Assembly: GCA_021229015.1 (NCBI GenBank) | Contig: CM037781.1 | Span: 72,308,903-72,372,902, forward strand | Direction: 5' to 3' | DNA: 64,000 nt | Source: Solen grandis | Taxonomy: Eukaryota > Mollusca > Bivalvia > Adapedonta > Solenidae | In this document: positions 51,579 through 63,474 of the stretch, one piece after another | How the letters are laid out: each line of letters opens with the position of its first letter | How positions within the stretch are numbered: the first letter of the stretch is position 1 | Made by a program: the position numbers and the translations under genes | The notes under the pieces: model-generated | The model's input: only the letters and a program-made list of their open reading frames with translations | What the model was told of the DNA's origin: nothing | The model's database searches: none

Positions 51579-51713
51579 AATTCCATGTCCGAGATAGCCC
51601 AGTTATTTACCGAGTTTTTCCGAGATCTCGATGTCGTCCCATCAGATGTGATAGCTGGACTGGTTCTGTTAAGGAGGTACCAGAAACTGCGCATGCAGCA
51701 TACCATTCAGCAG
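51579..51713 (+). CDS. Diacylglycerol lipase (sn-1 specific), internal exon
   Basis: A 45-codon exon between an AATTTCAG acceptor and a GTTAGC donor, phase 0 at both ends. It reads SEIAQLFTEFFRDLDVVPSD followed by VIAGLVLLRRYQKL. The 'FF.DLDVVPSD..AGL.LL' block is a signature of diacylglycerol lipase alpha/beta, just after the four-helix membrane domain. The enzyme makes 2-arachidonoylglycerol at the plasma membrane. I cannot tell the alpha from the beta paralogue. Upstream exons are not recognised in the window. Confidence 0.85.
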
Positions 51714-51769
51714 GTTAGCAGTCTATATCATTGAACCATGATCAAAATACATTTTACAATGATTATACG

Positions 51770-52170
51770 TAAATCAGGGAAAGTAACTCTGCTAGTATCA
51801 TCTCAAATTGGTAAATCTAATATGTGGAATATTTTTCTGTAATTCAGGGAGTATCACTAGCATAGATCCTTTAAGTAGAATAATGTTCTGTAATTCAAGG
51901 GAGGTTACTCTGCCAGTATCACTAGCATAGATCCTTTATGTAAAATAATTGTATATAATTCAGGGGAGGTAACACTGCCTGTATCACAAGCATAGATCCT
52001 AATGTAGATTTTTTTGTAATTCAGGAGATGTTACTTTTCTAGTATCATTTTAGATTGGTTAATCTGTTAATCTGTATCCTTAATGTATATTAATCATGTG
52101 TATTAGGCGATGTTACTCTGCTAGTATTATCTCAGATTGGTTAATACTGCATAGATCCTCTACGTGGAAC
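51770..52170. repeat. Imperfect tandem repeat, about 68-bp unit
   Basis: About six copies of TGTAATTCAGGGGAGGTAAC then TCTGCCAGTATCACTAGCAT and AGATCCTTTA, starting about 60 bp after the exon. Confidence 0.8.
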
Positions 52171-52607
52171 AATTAACATCATGTCAAACTGCCTCAAAAT
52201 GAACTAATGCACATGAACCTTACATTCAATAGCTGATTTTCTTAACAACTTTCTTGACAAACATTTTAGGTTGGGATATGCCTGAATTGGCATCTTGCTA
52301 ATTGTTCAAAACAGGTGTGCAACCCAAATGCCTGGTTTCCTTGAAATAGGGTCTGTCTGTCAAGGCTTACTGTCAGACAAAATCCACAATGAAACCCTTG
52401 TGGATTGGCTGAGATTCTGTCATGGAGATGAATCCTCTATGTATGTCAAGTAATTGCACATTATCAGTCCATTACTGGTAATCCACTTTAGTTAGTTAAA
52501 TTAGCTAGCTTTAAAGTGACGGTGCACATTATATATTTGATATATAATTATATTATTTTTATTTGACCAACAAATTTTCTATAGCTACAAACATGATGAA
52601 AAATGTT

Positions 52608-52842
52608 TTAGCCCTTTACTTAATGTAGACTCATTTTGACACATAGCAAACAGAGCAGACCCAGATAGGAGCTGTCTGATCAGGGTCTCCTCTGTTTGCT
52701 CATAAAATATTGTAGCTTATTTTCTACACAGTTTGTGTGGCAAAAAAGAACTCATGATTCTTTACACCATTTTAAGTTCAGTTAATTAATATTCATCAAG
52801 TGATAAATTTGTACATGAATATTCATGAGGTAAAGGGTTAAA
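52608..52842. mobile_element. MITE with TTAACCCTTTAC-type ends
   Basis: The left end AGCCCTTTACTTAATGTAGA and right end CATGAGGTAAAGGGTTAAAG are inverted repeats. Inside is AGGAGCTGTCTGATCAGGGT. A related copy is at 55,135-55,332; a divergent one with a strong internal palindrome is at 58,970-59,196. Confidence 0.7.
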
Positions 52843-53435
52843 GGGCTGGTTGGGGGTATAGATCACCTTCAGTGAAATGTCTAGGTGAGGTGAAGCTGAC
52901 GAAGAAATCCTTATTTATAATACCTTGTTTCATGTGTTGCCATGGTTGGTATGGCTGAACTGTTTCACTGCTAGCTATTCTGTCTGACAGTATGCCGAGA
53001 TACTTAAGGAGAAAGTGAATGTATATCTATTTTGATGAAACGAGATTTATGGTTTGCCTTTCATTCCTATATAAATCAAAAGAAAATGGAAATGAGGCAG
53101 AAAGACTTCAAGTAATGGATATTTCATAGAGGAGATTAGAGCCTAGAAAGTGCTTGTGATTTATTCTGGAGGTTATATTATCACGTTCTATGTATATGAA
53201 ATATAGCCCTCAGTTCTGGAGAATCCTCACATATATCTTTCAATATGTCGGTAATGAACAGAAGGGATATCCTATATTTCATGTGAGATTTACTCTGGAA
53301 TTTAACCTTACTCTGCTTTAGGCACTTGTGACTGCCTCTGATGCAGTCTGATTGTGGTCCGCACTGTTTGCTATTCAGTCAATAAATTTTCAGCAAGCAT
53401 CCCCACAAACAACTAAGAGAGAAAGGACAAGTCAA

Positions 53436-53640
53436 ATTAAGAAATTTAGCATGGTAAGGATGTTTAGCCCAGTGTAGTAAGTAAGATGTGCTAAATTTCT
53501 TAATTGGACTAATGTTTCAATGGATGGGGCTGAGTTTCTAAAAAAAACTTCAATAAATTCTAACGGTATTTGTGTATAATTTTCATATTTATTCATTTGG
53601 CTGTTAGGAAAAATCATTATCCATTGAAACACTTATACTT
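53436..53640. repeat. Nested inverted repeats
   Basis: AATTAAGAAATTTAGCA (53,436) pairs with TGCTAAATTTCTTAATT (about 53,490). GTTTCAATGGAT (53,513) pairs with ATCCATTGAAAC (53,619). It is probably a palindromic MITE. Confidence 0.55.
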
Positions 53641-55134
53641 TGAAACTTTGAAAAATTATTCAAAAAGCATGGATGGATAAACAGACAATGGTTTCTGCAA
53701 AATTTTCAGTAGAGTTTTTAAAAAGAGAGAGAATTTAATCCTGAAAAGCATTCATAATTTGTCTGGGATATCTATCATTCTATTATAGAAATAGGATCTA
53801 ATGCATATGAATGTCATGCTGAAAATTGGATGGTGTTGAGATCTCTTATTACCGGAGATATGAGGATTTTGGTTTTAATTTCTCGGATATCTTCATCTTT
53901 CACAGAATATCAGAACATAAGCAAAATAATTATCAGACAAATTGATTGAAACATAAACCTAAAACTTTTTAACCAGTAGATATGAAGGATATAGACATTT
54001 TCGGAATCATGTCATTACGAATATCGCAAGAAAAAACTATAACGCATTTAATGACGATTGAGAATAACTTTAGTATTCTGCATTTATGCCAAACTTATAA
54101 ATTTCCTCTTTTTTTTTTTTTCCACACACACACAAAAAAAACTTATTGGAGATTTTTATTCAAGATATGAGTTGTTTAAAAAGCGCAATATAGACATTTT
54201 TCAGAACTTCTGTCTTCAAATCATGTCATATATTAAATGATCCATCATAAAAGCTATGGTCAAGTGGTAAGGTATATGACTGGACCAAAAGGTGATGGGT
54301 TCAAACCCATTTTAGGCATTTCCAGGTGCAAAGGACTGTTTCAGCCCAGAAACCATGAAAAAGGACATGTAATTTCCAAATCATTGTTAAAAGAAACAAG
54401 TTTAGCCCTTTAAACATTGAGCATACTTAAATGTATGTGGCACAGTTCAAGCATCTCTATATTGACTTATAAAGTTTTTCTATATTGACTTATACCAGTA
54501 TAAGAATATATAGTTAAAGCTTTTCTATATTGACTAATACCAGTATATGAATATAGTCCAAGTTTTTCTGTATTGACTTATACCAGTATTTTTTTAAAAT
54601 TCAAGAATAGTCCATTTATATTATAGCTTCCACATTTCAAGAATATACCTATTACAGTAAGTACAGATACTCTCTAAGTATAACCATCTTCTCTGCTTTA
54701 TGTACAACCTCTGTGTTGAGAAGTGAATGACTAGCTATACATATTTAACATGGTTTGTCTCTCATAAATAAAACTCATTTGTCTTTTTTTCACTTTGATT
54801 CTTGACATTATCTTGCAAACTTAATTTGTCATGTAGTGTTTAAATATTTATAGTCATTCCTTTATTTTCCTGAGACAAAAAGATGTTTTATTATAGCAGT
54901 TGATGTAAAACTATATCCTATGGAATATTTATTGAGTTTCATACATAAAAAAGTCTGGAGGCATGACACTGTTTCAACAATCTATCAGTATTTCCTCAAT
55001 AAAAATATCACCATGAAATAATTCTCATGTAAAAACACAAACATAAATGATTATAATGGTATCAAACTGTGATAATTTTGAACTTCTACTTTCCACACTG
55101 GATCTTTTTATTTTTTACAGATGTATTATTTTTC

Positions 55135-55332
55135 AACCCTTTACCTCATATAGACTTGTTCTGATGCATTACATTATTATATATGCACAATATACAATAT
55201 GCACATACAATAATATAACTCAGATTCTGCACAGCAAAGAAAAAATCCATTTGTTTCATATACCATTTAATTTTTCAGTTAATTGATATTCATCAAGTCA
55301 TAAATTTGTTCATGAATATGCATGAGGTAAGG
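55135..55332. mobile_element. TTAACCC-type MITE, second copy
   Basis: AACCCTTTACCTCATATAGA at the left and TGAATATGCATGAGGTAAGG at the right. The interior resembles that of 52,608-52,842, including AATTGATATTCATCAAGT. Confidence 0.7.
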
Positions 55333-55334
55333 AA

Positions 55335-55371
55335 TACATACATACAGACATACATACATACATACATAGAT

Positions 55372-55453
<82 letters not shown>
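55335..55453. repeat. (CATA)n-(CAGA)n microsatellite
   Basis: About ten CATA units followed by about twenty CAGA units immediately right of the MITE. Confidence 0.95.
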
Positions 55454-56416
55454 TAGTTATGAACACATGAGGCATATCTTGTAGAGAGAAAGAAGTCATA
55501 TTAACTCTGACCACACAAAAGATATCTATTAAGGAAATGAAAACCAGTAAAAAACCAGACCAGCCTGCTGGTGTCTGGCATTTTATTCAGGTCTTTTACA
55601 CTGTTTGTCAACTCCTCAGTGCTCTTAAGATGAATAAATTGTGCATTAAAACCTGCTCAGGCTGAGAATCACCTTTACTCTAATCTGGCTTTTCTATGAC
55701 CTGTAAGTATGTAAATTACCAAGTTGATGTGGCAAACATTATATAATAACTGTACTGAAGCAATAGAACAGGGTCAGATATACCTATACCACACTGTCAA
55801 AATCTCCTTCTTCAATACATTAGAAATGTTTGCTGATATTAGATTTCCATTTCTCCACTATTATCTTTTTGATCTGTTTGTTGCTGGCATAACTTAAATA
55901 AACCAGTAAGCCTCAGATATTCTGAACCCAATTTATTGACACTTGTATCTCTTCTTTCAATAATATCAGATGTTTTCTCAGATGCTTTCGCAATTACTTT
56001 GAATGTTCACAATGGTTCGGTGCTCTCTTTGTTTACACCTGTCAGATTTCCAGTCACAGCAGTTAACGTCATATTACTAATGCTCATACTATTATCGTAA
56101 CCTTTCCACTGTAATCTCCTGATCTGGGTCTTTGTTCCATTATTCATACCCCTGCTAGTTTCACTTAGTGAAGTGTGGGCTATTTAAGAAACTTTTGGGT
56201 TGTCTGGCCCAATATTTTCCCATCCTGTTTTACAAAAGGTATATCTTTTCATATTGTTGGGTCAGGGCTGTATTGCAGGGGTATTCATCACCTGCAGTGA
56301 TAACTCTAGATTGTATATTGACATATATGCTTTCTCTCTTATATTTCAGATATCTTCTTTGTCAAAATATTTTGTTCCATGAATTGACCTTGACCATTGG
56401 CATTGACCTATTTCAG

Positions 56417-56619
56417 GGCAGTAATGATGTCTATCGTTACCTGTCTGGTATCCCGGTGACACCAAGGACACAGTTTGTCCAGCTTGGTCAACCAGAGGTG
56501 CTGGCCCAGTACAAACAGGTCATCCACTACATGAAGTTTGCCATGGCTGCCTATGGTTGGCCCATCTTCATGATGATGAATACGGGAACCGGCCTCTGTA
56601 AAATGATGCCCTACTTTAG
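56417..56619 (+). CDS. Diacylglycerol lipase (sn-1 specific), next exon
   Basis: A 203-bp exon after TATTTCAG, in phase with the exon at 51,579-51,713. It reads GSNDVYRYLSGIPVTPRTQF, then an acidic/polar link, then YMKFAMAAYGWPIFMMMN. The 'A.AAYGWP' block is the membrane-proximal start of the lipase domain in diacylglycerol lipases. The catalytic GxSxG serine and the other active-site residues would be in later exons, which are not in the window. It ends in TTTAG|GTAAGC, and this end has been multiplied downstream (56,575-57,010). Confidence 0.85.
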
Positions 56620-57010
56620 GTAAGCAAGAACCAGCCTCTGTAAAATGATGCCTTTCTGAAGGCAGATAGGAACCAGCCACTGTAAAATGATGCCCCTGCT
56701 TGTCAGGTAAGCAAGAACTTGCCTCTGTAAAATGATGTCCTACTTTAGGTCAGCAGGAACCGGCCTCTGTAAAATGATGCCCTACTTTAGGTCAGCAGGA
56801 ACCAGCCTCTGTAAAATGATGACCCACTTTAGGTCAGCAGGAACCGGCCTCTATAAAATGATGCCCTACTTTAGGTCAGCAGGAACCGGCCTCTGTAAAA
56901 TGATGCCCTACTTTAGGTAAGCAGGAACCAGCCTCTGTAAAATGATGCCCTACTTTAGGTAAGCAGGAACAAGCCTCTGTAAAATGATGCCCTACTTTTG
57001 GTTTGCAGGA
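56578..57010 (+). repeat. 42-bp minisatellite copied from an exon end and its splice donor
   Basis: The last 36-40 bases of the exon plus the donor (GGAACCGGCCTCTGTAAAAT, GATGCCCTACTTTAGGTAAG) are repeated about nine times with period 42 or nearly so. The middle copies have GGTCAG instead of GGTAAG. Copies near 56,706, 56,918 and 56,960 keep GGTAAG. Because 42 is a multiple of 3, the array stays open in the exon's frame over a long stretch. Confidence 0.9.
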
Positions 57011-58965
57011 CTTGGTCATAGTTTGGTTATGATATTAGAAGTATTTGCGTGTGTTGTGGTGAGAATGTCAGACTTCCAGTATTATTGTTCCATGAATATT
57101 GATGTTATATCCCGATGACACGTCATGCCCTATTTTATCTTGCCACAGATGATCATACATTATTAGACTGAAAAAAAGATGTTAAAGATGTCTGACAAAC
57201 CGTTCTCCTGCATTAGGGCATAATTTTTCCAACATGATTGGGTGTATTGGTCACTATTTCAATAGCATAAGGTTTAGTTCTAAATAAAAAGGCTGTCAAA
57301 CTACTTATTTTTCATCACAATCAGCATTTAAAAATATTTTTAAAAAAAATCAGCATTTAAAATGACTTGGTGTGTGTATACCTTTATTGGACAAGAACTT
57401 AAATTCTTTGCTTTTCAGATATTTAGTTATTCTTGATTCCCTCGGACTTAGGATGATTTCATTTCATTATCTTCTTGGTCTCTCTGTCATAATATGTATT
57501 GATTTTATTATTGAAAAAATGTAGCTGATTACTCTGTATATCCCACCCCCTCTCTCTCTGCTGATTATCTTCCTGAAGACTGTGCATGTCATTTTCTTAT
57601 GTAAATCCATTTATGTGCTCAGAAGAGAAAAGCTGACCCAGTCTGTTAACCTACAGTGCCGTGACTTGTACAAGTTGATTTTCTGTGCAGACATCTTGAT
57701 AAATTGTGAAATTGTGTTAGACACTTTCTGGTGTCTGGTCACACAGCCATCCCAGTATGAATGTATTTTTTCCTGGAATTTGATTAAAAAACCGACCATG
57801 CATATGATTGTGTCAGCTTGATGGATTTCCTTCTTCTTGTACCATTAATTTTTATGATATTTGCCCATATGCTTTCTGCTTAATCTTAGCAATTATTTAT
57901 TGGTGACAGTAAATCATCTTAGTTGAGAAAAAGAATAGTTGGATAAAAGTTAGGAATTAAATAGTTGTTAATCAAGTATAATTATGTTAGTGATGATATA
58001 GCATAATGGGCTTATTTAATTAATTATTTGAAAATAAAAATAATTACCATATGAAACTCATTGAAGATAGTAATAAATCCAAATTTTTTTTTAAAATTTT
58101 TTTTTTTTTGTATTTATCCAAAAAAAAAACCCAAAAAAACCCAGAAGATGATGAAATAAAGTTTCATGTACAAGCTCAAATGTTTTAGTGAAGAGCCATG
58201 CCAGTGTTTAAGTGTTTGGAATGGACATATATCTTTCTGGAGGATCTCACAAGGCCTGAGGATTTTGGAGAGATAATTGTCTCTGGGGGTTTCAACATAA
58301 GCTGGATAATGTGATTTAATAGGGACGAGCAAATACATGTAGGAGAGAAGGTCTTGTGTATATCTATAAGAGTATAAGCGTGTTACTGGGGAGGACTGCA
58401 TACACTGTGATGTCTGCTTTGCCTATTTCTGAGAATTTCAGTCCACTCTAAGGATTTGATAAAGTTAAAATCGGAGAAACTTGGGCTCCAGAGAGATAAT
58501 AAGCAGAAAACTGATTTTTTTTCAAGATTTGACTTTTTTCAACTTTGAAAAGTGCTTCATGCATGGAAGTACATGGACAAAAAGGTCCAGAAATTACAAT
58601 ATCAAGGACTATAATGACATTCCATTAAAGAGCACAAAATACTTAATAAAATTTTAAATAAAAATAAATAACACATGGGGGTGAAAGTGAAAGTGCTTTT
58701 ACATGTATATGCACTTAGGCTAATTTCACTCTCACCCCTTGTAAATATGTTTTCCAAATCTTAACTTCATTTGGATGTCCTCTGAAAAGTAAAAAGTAAA
58801 TAGATGCTTAATTGATGTTTATTTTTAATAAAAACTGTATATGAAAACTTTTTATTGGGGTGATGCAAATCACAAGGGTTTGTTGTTTGTATACTATAAA
58901 AATAAGATTACTAGAAAAAGGTAAGATACCACAACTGCTAACTGCATTTTAACCCTTTCGAACCC
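57011..58965. other. Non-coding host sequence, likely DAGL intron
   Basis: AT-rich with poly-T/poly-A tracts near 58,085-58,140. No exon recognised. Confidence 0.45.
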
Positions 58966-58969
58966 TCAT

Positions 58970-59196
58970 ATAGACTCACTTTGACACACTCAATAGGTAC
59001 CACATAAAGCCTGATCTGCAGAAAACCACAGTTAAACCTTACCAAATTTAATTACAAAACCCTCATTTCCAGACCACTGAGGAGCAGCGAACAGCATAAA
59101 ACCTGATCAGCCTGCGAGTTACTCGCAGGCTGATCTGGTTTTATGTTGTTCGAATAGGTCTTTTCATTGTTTCCTCTATGAGGGAAAGGGTTAAAC
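58970..59196. mobile_element. TTAACCC-type MITE with internal palindrome
   Basis: The ends AACCCTTTCGAACCCTCATA and CTCTATGAGGGAAAGGGTTA are inverted repeats. At about 59,098-59,143 lies AAACCTGATCAGCCTGCGAG paired with CTCGCAGGCTGATCTGGTTT, an almost perfect hairpin of about 21 bp. Confidence 0.8.
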
Positions 59197-61590
59197 ATTC
59201 AAAGGATGAGTGCTGGACTATATTAAGTATGATTGGTCCTATTGGAAATTAGTTAGAATGTCTGCCTGTGATATTTCAAAATCATTAAAGATTTTAATTA
59301 GTATAAAATTGTCACCCTTACTTGTGTCTTAGCAATAAAGGAAAATCCCTAATATGACTGGTGGGCTTGGTGTCAGGATAATAATATAATATTAATAATA
59401 ATACCACCACCACCCTCCCCACAAGAAATGTTGGCTGTGTCAGATCATGAAATAACTCATGAACGGGTAGACAGATTTGTATATTTTTTGGTACACATGT
59501 TATCTCTATAAAATTAAAGCAGAGATAGACAATGGGCAAATTACAGTAATATTGCCGCAGTTATGGCCCCCTTTTTACTTAAAATTTGCCCAAAGTACCT
59601 TGTCTGGTCAATATCTAACCATTGGCATAATGGATTTAAATAATTTTTGGTATACATTAATCTCAAGAGTTTGACTTTGGGCAATATCTAAAAATTTTTG
59701 GCACAGTTATGGCCCTTTTTTGACATAGAATTTGCTAAAATAAAATAACATATCTGATACATAAGGCTATATATTCTGTGTCAAAGCACTGTGTGGGATA
59801 TCAATACACTTCAGTGATATTTCTAGTATGACTGGGTGTGGTATGCCTATTTTTCTATGGTATGACAGAGTCCTCAGATATCTGATAAATTTAACTGCCT
59901 GTGGGATGATTTTTCCTGAACAACATGAAAAAATGACAAGCGTTGTCAACAGAGAAACCAATATCGTGTCCACAGAAGGTGGATGGTAACCATAAACTGG
60001 TGTTGTATGAACCAACAAAAGAATAAATCTTGACATTAAAATGCAACAAAACTTACAGCATTTGGCTCTGAGAGGTCTGCTTGTTAGGGGGTTTTCAGAG
60101 GCAATCAACATTATGAAACACATATGTTTTTGAACAATCAATGCCTTGTCTTGGAATGGAACAGTGGCACCGCTTTCATCTTTTGTCAAAGTTACTTGTG
60201 TGTTTTTTACTATATTTTTATTCATTTTCTGCATTGCTTTCCTGAACAGAATCTGCATTCTCAAATCTGTTCAATATTCATGAGTAAAAGTACTGTTTGA
60301 GGGCCGACCATGATTTTATCCCATCTTCTTCAATCTTTATTTTTACTCAGACCAGTTTTACAATCAGTCCTTGATACAAACAGGACTTCCAGAGCTATTG
60401 ATGCTCATTTAGTCTTAATTCTTATCAATCTCAGTATTTCAGAGGTAGGCTCTGGAGTTCTCAAAAAACAAACAAACCAAAAACAAAAACTTGTACTTCA
60501 GTTTGAATTCCATGCTCAAAGTACTTTGCTCAAAGTCAAAGTATGGCCATATAGATTAAATAAGGATTTGAGTATAATAGTTGTGTTTAAGCCAGAGATT
60601 GTACGTAAGATTTTTAAAAACGTTTTCATTATTGCCAGATTTTTTCTAAAATTTAAGCTTTTGTTATGATAGATTTTTTTTCTCATTTCAGAAGTCATAA
60701 AATTAAATTTTTTATAGACATTCAGGGTATGATTTGTGGAAAATAAAAGCTAGGAATTTTTTAGATACAGCATTTGTATACTTTAAGTAAGTGGAGGAAT
60801 TTGAATGGTCCTTTCCAGGGTTGACTAGCTAGCCAACAGATAATGGTTAGGTGTAAGTTGACCTGGTTTACACAAAAATCATGGTTTTGTTTAAGTGAAC
60901 AGCTGATCTTGGCCATGGATGGGACGGGGACTTAAACCTAGAAAGATGCATCCTACATTGAATATCTGAGTTTAGGGATATATTAAGTTGTAACGCATGG
61001 TTGATGGTCAGACATAATTTACAGATGAACACCACTCTATGTACTATCTACTGTAAACCATTTTAAGGTTGTAGACTCAGATGTTTGCATTATACAGATA
61101 GTCAGCATTTTTCTTATAAACACATAAAACTTGCCATGAAAAACGCGAATTTAAAACGCACAAAATCAATTGTAATTTTACAGTTCACTGCTCTATCCAC
61201 TAGACCGTGTGTTTAAGTCTTCGGATATTACAAACTCTGATGTAATCTGCAGACAGCAGTCTCTATTTGGGGATAGAAAAGTTAAAATTTGAAATCTGTG
61301 ATCTGAGATGTTACATGATGAATGACTTCATTGCCTTTCTGTCTGGAGTTTTGACGGTGGCAAATTCCCCCTGTATAATGCCGGTTGGAGATGAATTAAA
61401 ACAGGGACCTGTTTTGTATCTGTGGATGGTTTCAGATTGATTTATCATGCTCTGGATTTCAGTTGTCTGACTTAGGCTTAACCTCCTATCACTGAGATAT
61501 GTCATCAGCAATACTTAGCTCAAGTAATACTTTAATTCTTTGATAAGGTTGTAGAGCATTTCCCATTTCTTTAGATATTTTAGTAAATGT
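59197..61590. other. Non-coding host sequence
   Basis: Contains a degraded piece of the GTCAGGATAAT / GACTGGGTGTGGTAT repeat (59,360-59,400 and 59,820-59,890). The open frames, including 59,767-60,264 on the minus strand, have no recognisable protein content. Confidence 0.4.
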
Positions 61591-61597
61591 CTTTGCT

Positions 61598-61792
61598 GAG
61601 GCAAAAAAAAAAAAAGCCAGCCAGAAAAAAAGAGGGATTTTTTACCCTCCAAATGATGTGAAAACTAAAAAAAAAGTAAAGAAAATATTTTTTAAAGGCA
61701 GAAATGTAAAAAAAAACTTTAGGGTTGACCATGAATAAAGAGGATCGGTTGGGCACCCAGAAATGGAACTAATTTTTTTTTTGGCCTGACAT
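61598..61792. mobile_element. MITE of the AAAGTTCC-TTTCTGG family
   Basis: The right end CCCAGAAATGGAACTAATTT then TTTTTTGGCC is the inverted form of the left ends at 14,145 and 47,385. The left end here has decayed into an A-rich run. Confidence 0.6.
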
Positions 61793-61837
61793 AAGTACAC
61801 TACCTTATCAGCTAACAAAATTTATTTAAAAATGGAA

Positions 61838-63470
61838 TTAGGTTTTCGCATCGCAGTGCAAAAACCTATTGTTCTTCTTCTGTTTCTTTTTTTTTTTTTT
61901 TTTTTTTATTTTTCTAACCCTTTTTTGTGAACGGCATAGCTCCGAGGTGAGAAAAGCCACATCTATGAAACTTTTATCAGTCATAACCACGTATTTGAAG
62001 ATGATCCTAACGTCGAGATAATTTTCATTTTTGTTTTGATTTTCCCGCCAGGGGGCGTTTTATATGAAAATGTTTAATAAGCAATATCTCCATTATTTGA
62101 GGTCCGATTCAAATGCGGTTTTTGCACAATGTTCCTTGTAAATAGCCCAATAAAATATGATAGGTTCCAAAAATTTGCGTATATAAAACTTTCGTGCTAC
62201 AGGAGGTTGAAAGTTTGAATCTCGCAAAAACTGTGAAATAAGGGTAGGTCTACCAAAAACCTACCCATTTTATTCAGAGATGAGATAGGAGAATTTTGTT
62301 TGTTGCATATGATCTGCAAGACATATACGCACAAAATATATGGGGTGGCGAATTCGGGAAATGCATGGTTTGTCCACAGTATGCGGTCAAACTTAACCAA
62401 TATTTTCGAAAAATCAACATTTTTAAAGCATGACTTTTAAGGTTATTTGCAGCTCCTGACTTTATTTTTTGTTCATCATTATTTCACTGTTTATGCATTT
62501 TTATAAAACAAATAAATTCATAGAAAAAAAATCAAACATAATATGCAAAGGTCAAGGTCATATACCAATTATTTTTTTTTTTATCGGCATAAAATAGCTC
62601 CAAATCTAAAAATATTTTATAGAAAGTATATGAACAAAAGTTTTAGTTTGTGAAGAGATCTTTCAATTGGTGTTTAGTTTTTGAAGATCGGACTTCATTT
62701 GATCAAACTACCACAGTCCAAAGTTTGATCCTTTTATCAAACAATTGTAAATCCGTATGTTTCCTCTTTTTGCTGCTCCTAACTTTATTTTTTGTTCAAT
62801 CTTCATCATTTTTTCATTGTTTATGCCTTTAAATAATACAAACAAACTCATAGTAAATAACGATGAAAATATGCAAAGGTCAAGGTCATAATACCGATTA
62901 TTTTTATGTTTATCGGCACGAAATAGCTTCAAATCTAAAAATATTTTATAGAAAGTATATGAACAAAAGTTTTAGTTTGTGAAGAGATCTTTCCTTTGGT
63001 GTTTAGTTTTTGAAGATCGGACTTCATTTGATCAAATTACCACAGTCCAAAGTTTGATCCTTTTATCAAACAATTGTAAATCCGTATGTTTCCTCTTTTT
63101 TGCAGCTCTTGACTTTATTTTTTGTTCAATCTTCATCATTTTTTCACTGTATATGTATTTAAATAATACAAATAAACTCATAGTAAATAACGATGAAAAT
63201 ATGCAAAGGTCAAGGTCATAATACCGATTATTTTTATCGGCACAAAATAGCTTTAAATCTAGAAATATTTTATAGAAAGTATATGAACAAAAGTTTTAGT
63301 TCGTGAAGAGATCGTTCTAATGATGTTTAGTTTTTGAAGATCGGACTTCATTTGATCAATTAACAAAAATATTCGAATAAAGTTAATATCAATCAATTAT
63401 GTCTGCAGTTGAAACCAGTACTCTTAGTAGTCAAGTTAAAAGCGAAAACCAAGATGCCGCTTTGCGGTTC
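61838..63470. mobile_element. Possible non-autonomous DNA element with 329-bp array
   Basis: It starts TAGGTTTTCGCATCGCAGTG and ends with AAAAGCGAAAACCAAGATGC; GGTTTTCGC is inverted between the two ends. The interior contains the tandem array at 62,450-63,365. The short terminal match makes the boundaries tentative. Confidence 0.4.
62450..63365. repeat. 329-bp tandem repeat, about 2.8 copies
   Basis: Landmarks such as TTTGATCCTTTTATCAAACA, GAAGATCGGACTTCATTTGA and ATGCAAAGGTCAAGGTCATA recur every 329 bp or so. The small open frames at 62,650 and 62,979 are the same stretch in two copies, not genes. Confidence 0.9.
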
Positions 63471-63474
63471 TAGT

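Larger units (their letters stand above)
51714..56416. other. Intron of the DAGL-type gene with repeats
   Basis: A 4,703-bp intron from GTTAGC to TTTCAG. It includes a 68-bp tandem array, two TTAACCC-type MITEs, an inverted-repeat element near 53,440-53,640 and a GACA microsatellite. Confidence 0.7.

Noticed and set aside
55293..55514. Open frame rich in Cys-Leu-Ser-Val repeats
   Set aside because: It is translated from the CAGA microsatellite.
59767..60264. 165-aa minus-strand open frame
   Set aside because: It contains degraded dispersed-repeat sequence at its 3' part, no recognisable domain and no exon signals that would support a gene.
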